Below are positions 61,960 to 64,000 of a DNA stretch of 64,000 nucleotides, in pieces. The DNA comes from UBA11986 sp031402435. GTDB lineage: Bacteria; Bacteroidota; Ignavibacteria; UBA10030; UBA6906. The stretch covers positions 56,478 to 120,477 of the forward strand of contig JANNSJ010000028.1 in the NCBI GenBank assembly GCA_031402435.1, in the 5' to 3' direction. The notes beneath the pieces are model-generated. The model was not told where the DNA came from and made no database searches. It saw nothing but the letters and a program-made list of their open reading frames with translations. Both the position numbers and the translations under genes were made by a program. The first letter of the stretch is position 1. Each line of letters begins with the position of its first letter.

Positions 61960-62865
61960 ATGTCGCATCCGTTTTTGTTCCTAGTACTATATATGATTTC
62001 AGTAACCGCCTATTCCCAGGAATTAAGCAAAGATGATCTCGAGAGAGAGAAGGCATTTCGGGAGCACGCCGCAAAACTGCAGCAGGATTCTGCCAAGATG
62101 TACGGATGGAATCATAAAATATCAACCGGCGTCAACCTTACACAGGTCTCCTACAAGGATTGGGCGCAAGGAGGGCAAAATTCTCTTGCGTACACTCTGT
62201 GGCTTAACGGAAGCTCCATTCAAGACATGGAAAAGACCAACTGGTCAAATTCATACAAATTTGCTTTTGGGCAGGCAAGGCTGAGCGACCAGGGATTGCG
62301 AAAGACAGATGATGAAATATTTCTTGAATCATTTCTCATCTATAAGCTGTGGACATATATCAATCCATATGCTGCCCTCACAGTGAGAACCCAGTTTGCG
62401 AAAGGTTATGAATATCCCCAGGGTACCGAGGTAGGGGTCTCAAAGTTTTTTGATCCGGCGTATCTCACACAAAGTCTGGGTGCCGCCTACAAGCCTGTTC
62501 CGGAAGTGGTGACAAGACTCGGCGTCGCCGTTCGGGAGGTCATCACGTCGGATTTTACCGCGTATTCCGATGATCCCTTAACCACGAAGATCGAAAAAGT
62601 GAAAATCAACGGGGGCATTGAATCCGTAACAAATATTGTTTGGGATTTTGCTGAGAATATGCAGCTCAAGTCAACCCTCGAACTTTTTGCTCCCTTCAAG
62701 ACTCTCGACGAAGTGGTTGTGCGAAGCGACAACACGATTTCAGCGAAAGTCAACAAGTACATCAACGTGGGGTTCAACGTGCTTCTTGTGAACGACGTAA
62801 CCACAACGCGCAGGACGCAAATCAAGCAGGTCCTGGCCATTGGGTTTAGTTATACATTGTTGTAG
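61960..62865 (+). CDS. DUF3078-type outer-membrane beta protein
   Basis: This 301-residue protein begins with a signal peptide (HPFLFLVLYMISVTAYSQ). It has the typical start of mature DUF3078 proteins, KISTGVNLTQVSYKDWAQGG and NSLAYTLWLNGSS, then alternating beta strands with aromatic girdle residues ending in VLAIGFSYTLL. An outer-membrane barrel is likely. The family is common in Bacteroidota and has no known function. Confidence 0.85.
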   Translation: MSHPFLFLVLYMISVTAYSQELSKDDLEREKAFREHAAKLQQDSAKMYGWNHKISTGVNLTQVSYKDWAQGGQNSLAYTLWLNGSSIQDMEKTNWSNSYKFAFGQARLSDQGLRKTDDEIFLESFLIYKLWTYINPYAALTVRTQFAKGYEYPQGTEVGVSKFFDPAYLTQSLGAAYKPVPEVVTRLGVAVREVITSDFTAYSDDPLTTKIEKVKINGGIESVTNIVWDFAENMQLKSTLELFAPFKTLDEVVVRSDNTISAKVNKYINVGFNVLLVNDVTTTRRTQIKQVLAIGFSYTLL

Positions 62866-62998
62866 CCCATCCCCAAATCATCCATAGTATGGTTCTGGTA
62901 CAATCCCCTAACGAAAAAATATACGTGAAGAAGTAGCCGGATAGCCCCGTAGACGCCGACACGCTCCACCAAACACTCACTCTCAAGGAAAAAAATCC

Positions 62999-63808
62999 AT
63001 GCGAAAGCTATGTTGTATTTGCGTCATCATCGCGGTTCTTTTCACGGGCAACACATTTATCTACGCTCAAAAGTCAGACACCAAGAAAACGGAAAAGACC
63101 ACCGTAAAAAAGGCCAAGAAGGCAAAAGAGGAACAGGAAGCGAAACCCAAAAAGGACAAGAAGGTTAAAAAAGAAACAAACGACAGCAAGAAGCCGGCAA
63201 AAGACACCGGAACAAAGACGAAAGAAAAAAAGAGCAAGAAAGAAGAATCCACGACCAAGGAATCGAAGGAAAAAAAGACTACGCCGAAGAAAGAGGAATC
63301 AACTACCCCGAAGACAAAAGAAAAGAAGGAACCAAAAGTAGCCAAAAAGGAACCTTCAGCTCTGGAAAAGGAAACAAGAGTATCCAGGGAACCAAAAGAA
63401 AAGAAAGAGCCCGCACCGAAAACTGTCAAAGAGCTCAACACTGAGAAGCAACCTGCGACAACGAAGAACGAAGCCGATGAACCTGCGGGCAAGACTGAAG
63501 ATGGGAAGACCGTTTACGAAGGATCACGCGGAGGACACTACTACCTCAATGACAAAGGCGATAAGTCGTATGTGAAGGATTTTGTGGGTGCAAAAATCGT
63601 CGGGACGACAGGTGATGGCAAGACCATTTACGAAGAGATCAACCTCAACCTCACCTTCTACCCCTTCGGCTTCTTTCACAGCTTTGTTGTAAAAATACTC
63701 GATAATCGAGGTTCCATGATGCTGGGGAATCATCTCCTCAATCGCTTGCGGCAGTTTATGCTTACGCGAAAGCTCAATCCCATCCTTCACATGCGAGCGA
63801 ATAATTAG
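62999..63808 (+). CDS. Lys/Glu-rich exported protein with C-terminal YxGxRGGxYY repeat (3' end probably lost)
   Basis: A signal peptide (CCICVIIAVLFTGNTFIYAQ) is followed by about 140 residues of Lys/Glu/Thr/Pro-rich low-complexity sequence. A repeat unit of the form TVYEGSRGGHYYLNDKGDKS comes next, as seen in basic adaptor-like surface proteins. A second unit begins (GDGKTIYE) but the sequence switches at about 63640 to hydrophobic text that is the antisense of the PgpH-like gene. The last 55 residues are therefore probably not original. The role is unknown; the basic tail could bind nucleic acid or cell wall. Confidence 0.65.
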   Translation: MRKLCCICVIIAVLFTGNTFIYAQKSDTKKTEKTTVKKAKKAKEEQEAKPKKDKKVKKETNDSKKPAKDTGTKTKEKKSKKEESTTKESKEKKTTPKKEESTTPKTKEKKEPKVAKKEPSALEKETRVSREPKEKKEPAPKTVKELNTEKQPATTKNEADEPAGKTEDGKTVYEGSRGGHYYLNDKGDKSYVKDFVGAKIVGTTGDGKTIYEEINLNLTFYPFGFFHSFVVKILDNRGSMMLGNHLLNRLRQFMLTRKLNPILHMRANN

Positions 63809-64000
63809 CGCTGACATCGAGGGGCTAAGCTTATCGTGGCGATTCTCACCACCGCCCTGATTCTCGACAAAGTAAAGGGGTTTTTTGGTCTTACCAATAT
63901 CATGAAAGTACGCCCCGACCCGAGTCAGTACTGGGTTTGCGCCAACGGAATCAGCGGCGGCCTCGCCCATCATTCCCATTACCATCGAATGATTCCAGGT
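63524..64000 (-). CDS. 7TMR-HD (PgpH/YqfF-like) phosphohydrolase, 5' and probably 3' truncated
   Basis: The frame is open to the window edge. Coding sequence begins TWNHSMVMGMMGEAAADSVG (HD motif His) and continues GAYFHDIGKTKKPLYFVEN with the metal-binding HD, SHVKDGIELSRKHKLP and IPQHHGTSIIEYFYNKAVKE. This is the HD domain of 7TMR-HD proteins that hydrolyse c-di-AMP. Sense resemblance stops near 63640 (GEVEVDLF), after which the frame runs into the antisense of the Lys/Glu-rich gene until a chance stop at 63524. The 5' part, with the membrane region, lies outside the window. Confidence 0.75.
   Translation of the reverse strand, partial: TWNHSMVMGMMGEAAADSVGANPVLTRVGAYFHDIGKTKKPLYFVENQGGGENRHDKLSPSMSALIIRSHVKDGIELSRKHKLPQAIEEMIPQHHGTSIIEYFYNKAVKEAEGVEGEVEVDLFVNGLAITCRPDDFCTHKILHIRLIAFVIEVVVSSA

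Noticed and set aside
63524..63640. C-terminal tail of the HD phosphohydrolase frame as real protein
   Set aside because: After about 63640 the sequence is antisense of the Lys/Glu-rich gene and does not resemble the PgpH family, so it is listed only as a run-on end.
1..64000. CRISPR arrays, tRNAs and insertion sequences
   Set aside because: I saw no regularly spaced repeats, tRNA cloverleaf with T-loop and acceptor, or transposase-like frame. A tool-based scan for tRNAs would be more reliable than reading by eye.

Overview
The window looks like a chromosomal segment from a member of the Bacteroidota/Chlorobi lineage, most likely an Ignavibacteria-type organism. This is inferred, not proven. 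The evidence is three large secreted proteins ending in a type IX secretion (Por) sorting domain of the NYPNPFNP...YNLLGQEV...GxYxxxW...SGxYFY type, a DUF3078 outer-membrane protein, a split transketolase, and moderate GC content with dense, tightly spaced gene clusters. I saw no tRNA, rRNA operon, CRISPR array or insertion sequence.

Layout. 1-10138 (+): three surface or secreted T9SS cargo proteins, the first cut by the window edge, separated by terminators and a dispersed palindromic repeat. 10269-18299 (-): a compact run of plsY, the two transketolase halves, an HtrA protease, purB, an aldehyde dehydrogenase and lysine 6-aminotransferase. 18701-21307 (+): a cystathionine beta-synthase-like and a cystathionine gamma-synthase/lyase-like enzyme, suggesting transsulfuration. 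21576-27236 (+): a sugar nucleotidyltransferase fused to a degenerate phosphohexomutase domain, a PTS EIIA protein, an unknown protein, lgt, a thioredoxin-fold protein, a small membrane protein and rlmB. 27233-41898 (-): a sigma54 response regulator, an exported unknown, acyl-CoA carboxylase and acyl-CoA dehydrogenase, meaB, an epimerase, two glycosyltransferase-type genes, purD, an M24 peptidase, guaB and a glutaryl-CoA-dehydrogenase-like enzyme. 42204-44902: two further response regulators (-) and a receiver-DHp protein lacking a kinase domain (+). 45267-52530 (+): nif3-like, zinc-ribbon coiled coil, RNase P RNA, recJ, yebC, ruvC, ruvA and ruvB.

52567-57427 (+) is the most interesting part: five tightly overlapping genes between ruvB and an aldehyde dehydrogenase. 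They are a C5 DNA methyltransferase, a protein with an N-terminal MORC/Hsp90-like GHKL ATPase plus a C-terminal histidine-kinase core, a receiver-domain protein, a small caspase/CHAT-like putative protease, and a Vsr-type endonuclease. I read it as a candidate defence island in which two-component signalling links DNA modification to a protease and a nuclease. That function is inference.

57451-64000: a CoA-acylating aldehyde dehydrogenase with a possible encapsulation tail, a DUF937-like protein, a zinc-ribbon MscL, a HerA-like ATPase, DUF3078, and a Lys/Glu-rich exported protein. The last runs head-on into a 7TMR-HD (PgpH-like) phosphohydrolase gene at an abrupt junction near 63640, where both genes appear truncated.

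Metabolic links: lysine aminotransferase, aldehyde dehydrogenase, glutaryl-CoA dehydrogenase, acyl-CoA dehydrogenase, acyl-CoA carboxylase and MeaB together point to amino-acid and short-chain acyl-CoA catabolism. purB, purD and guaB are scattered purine genes.
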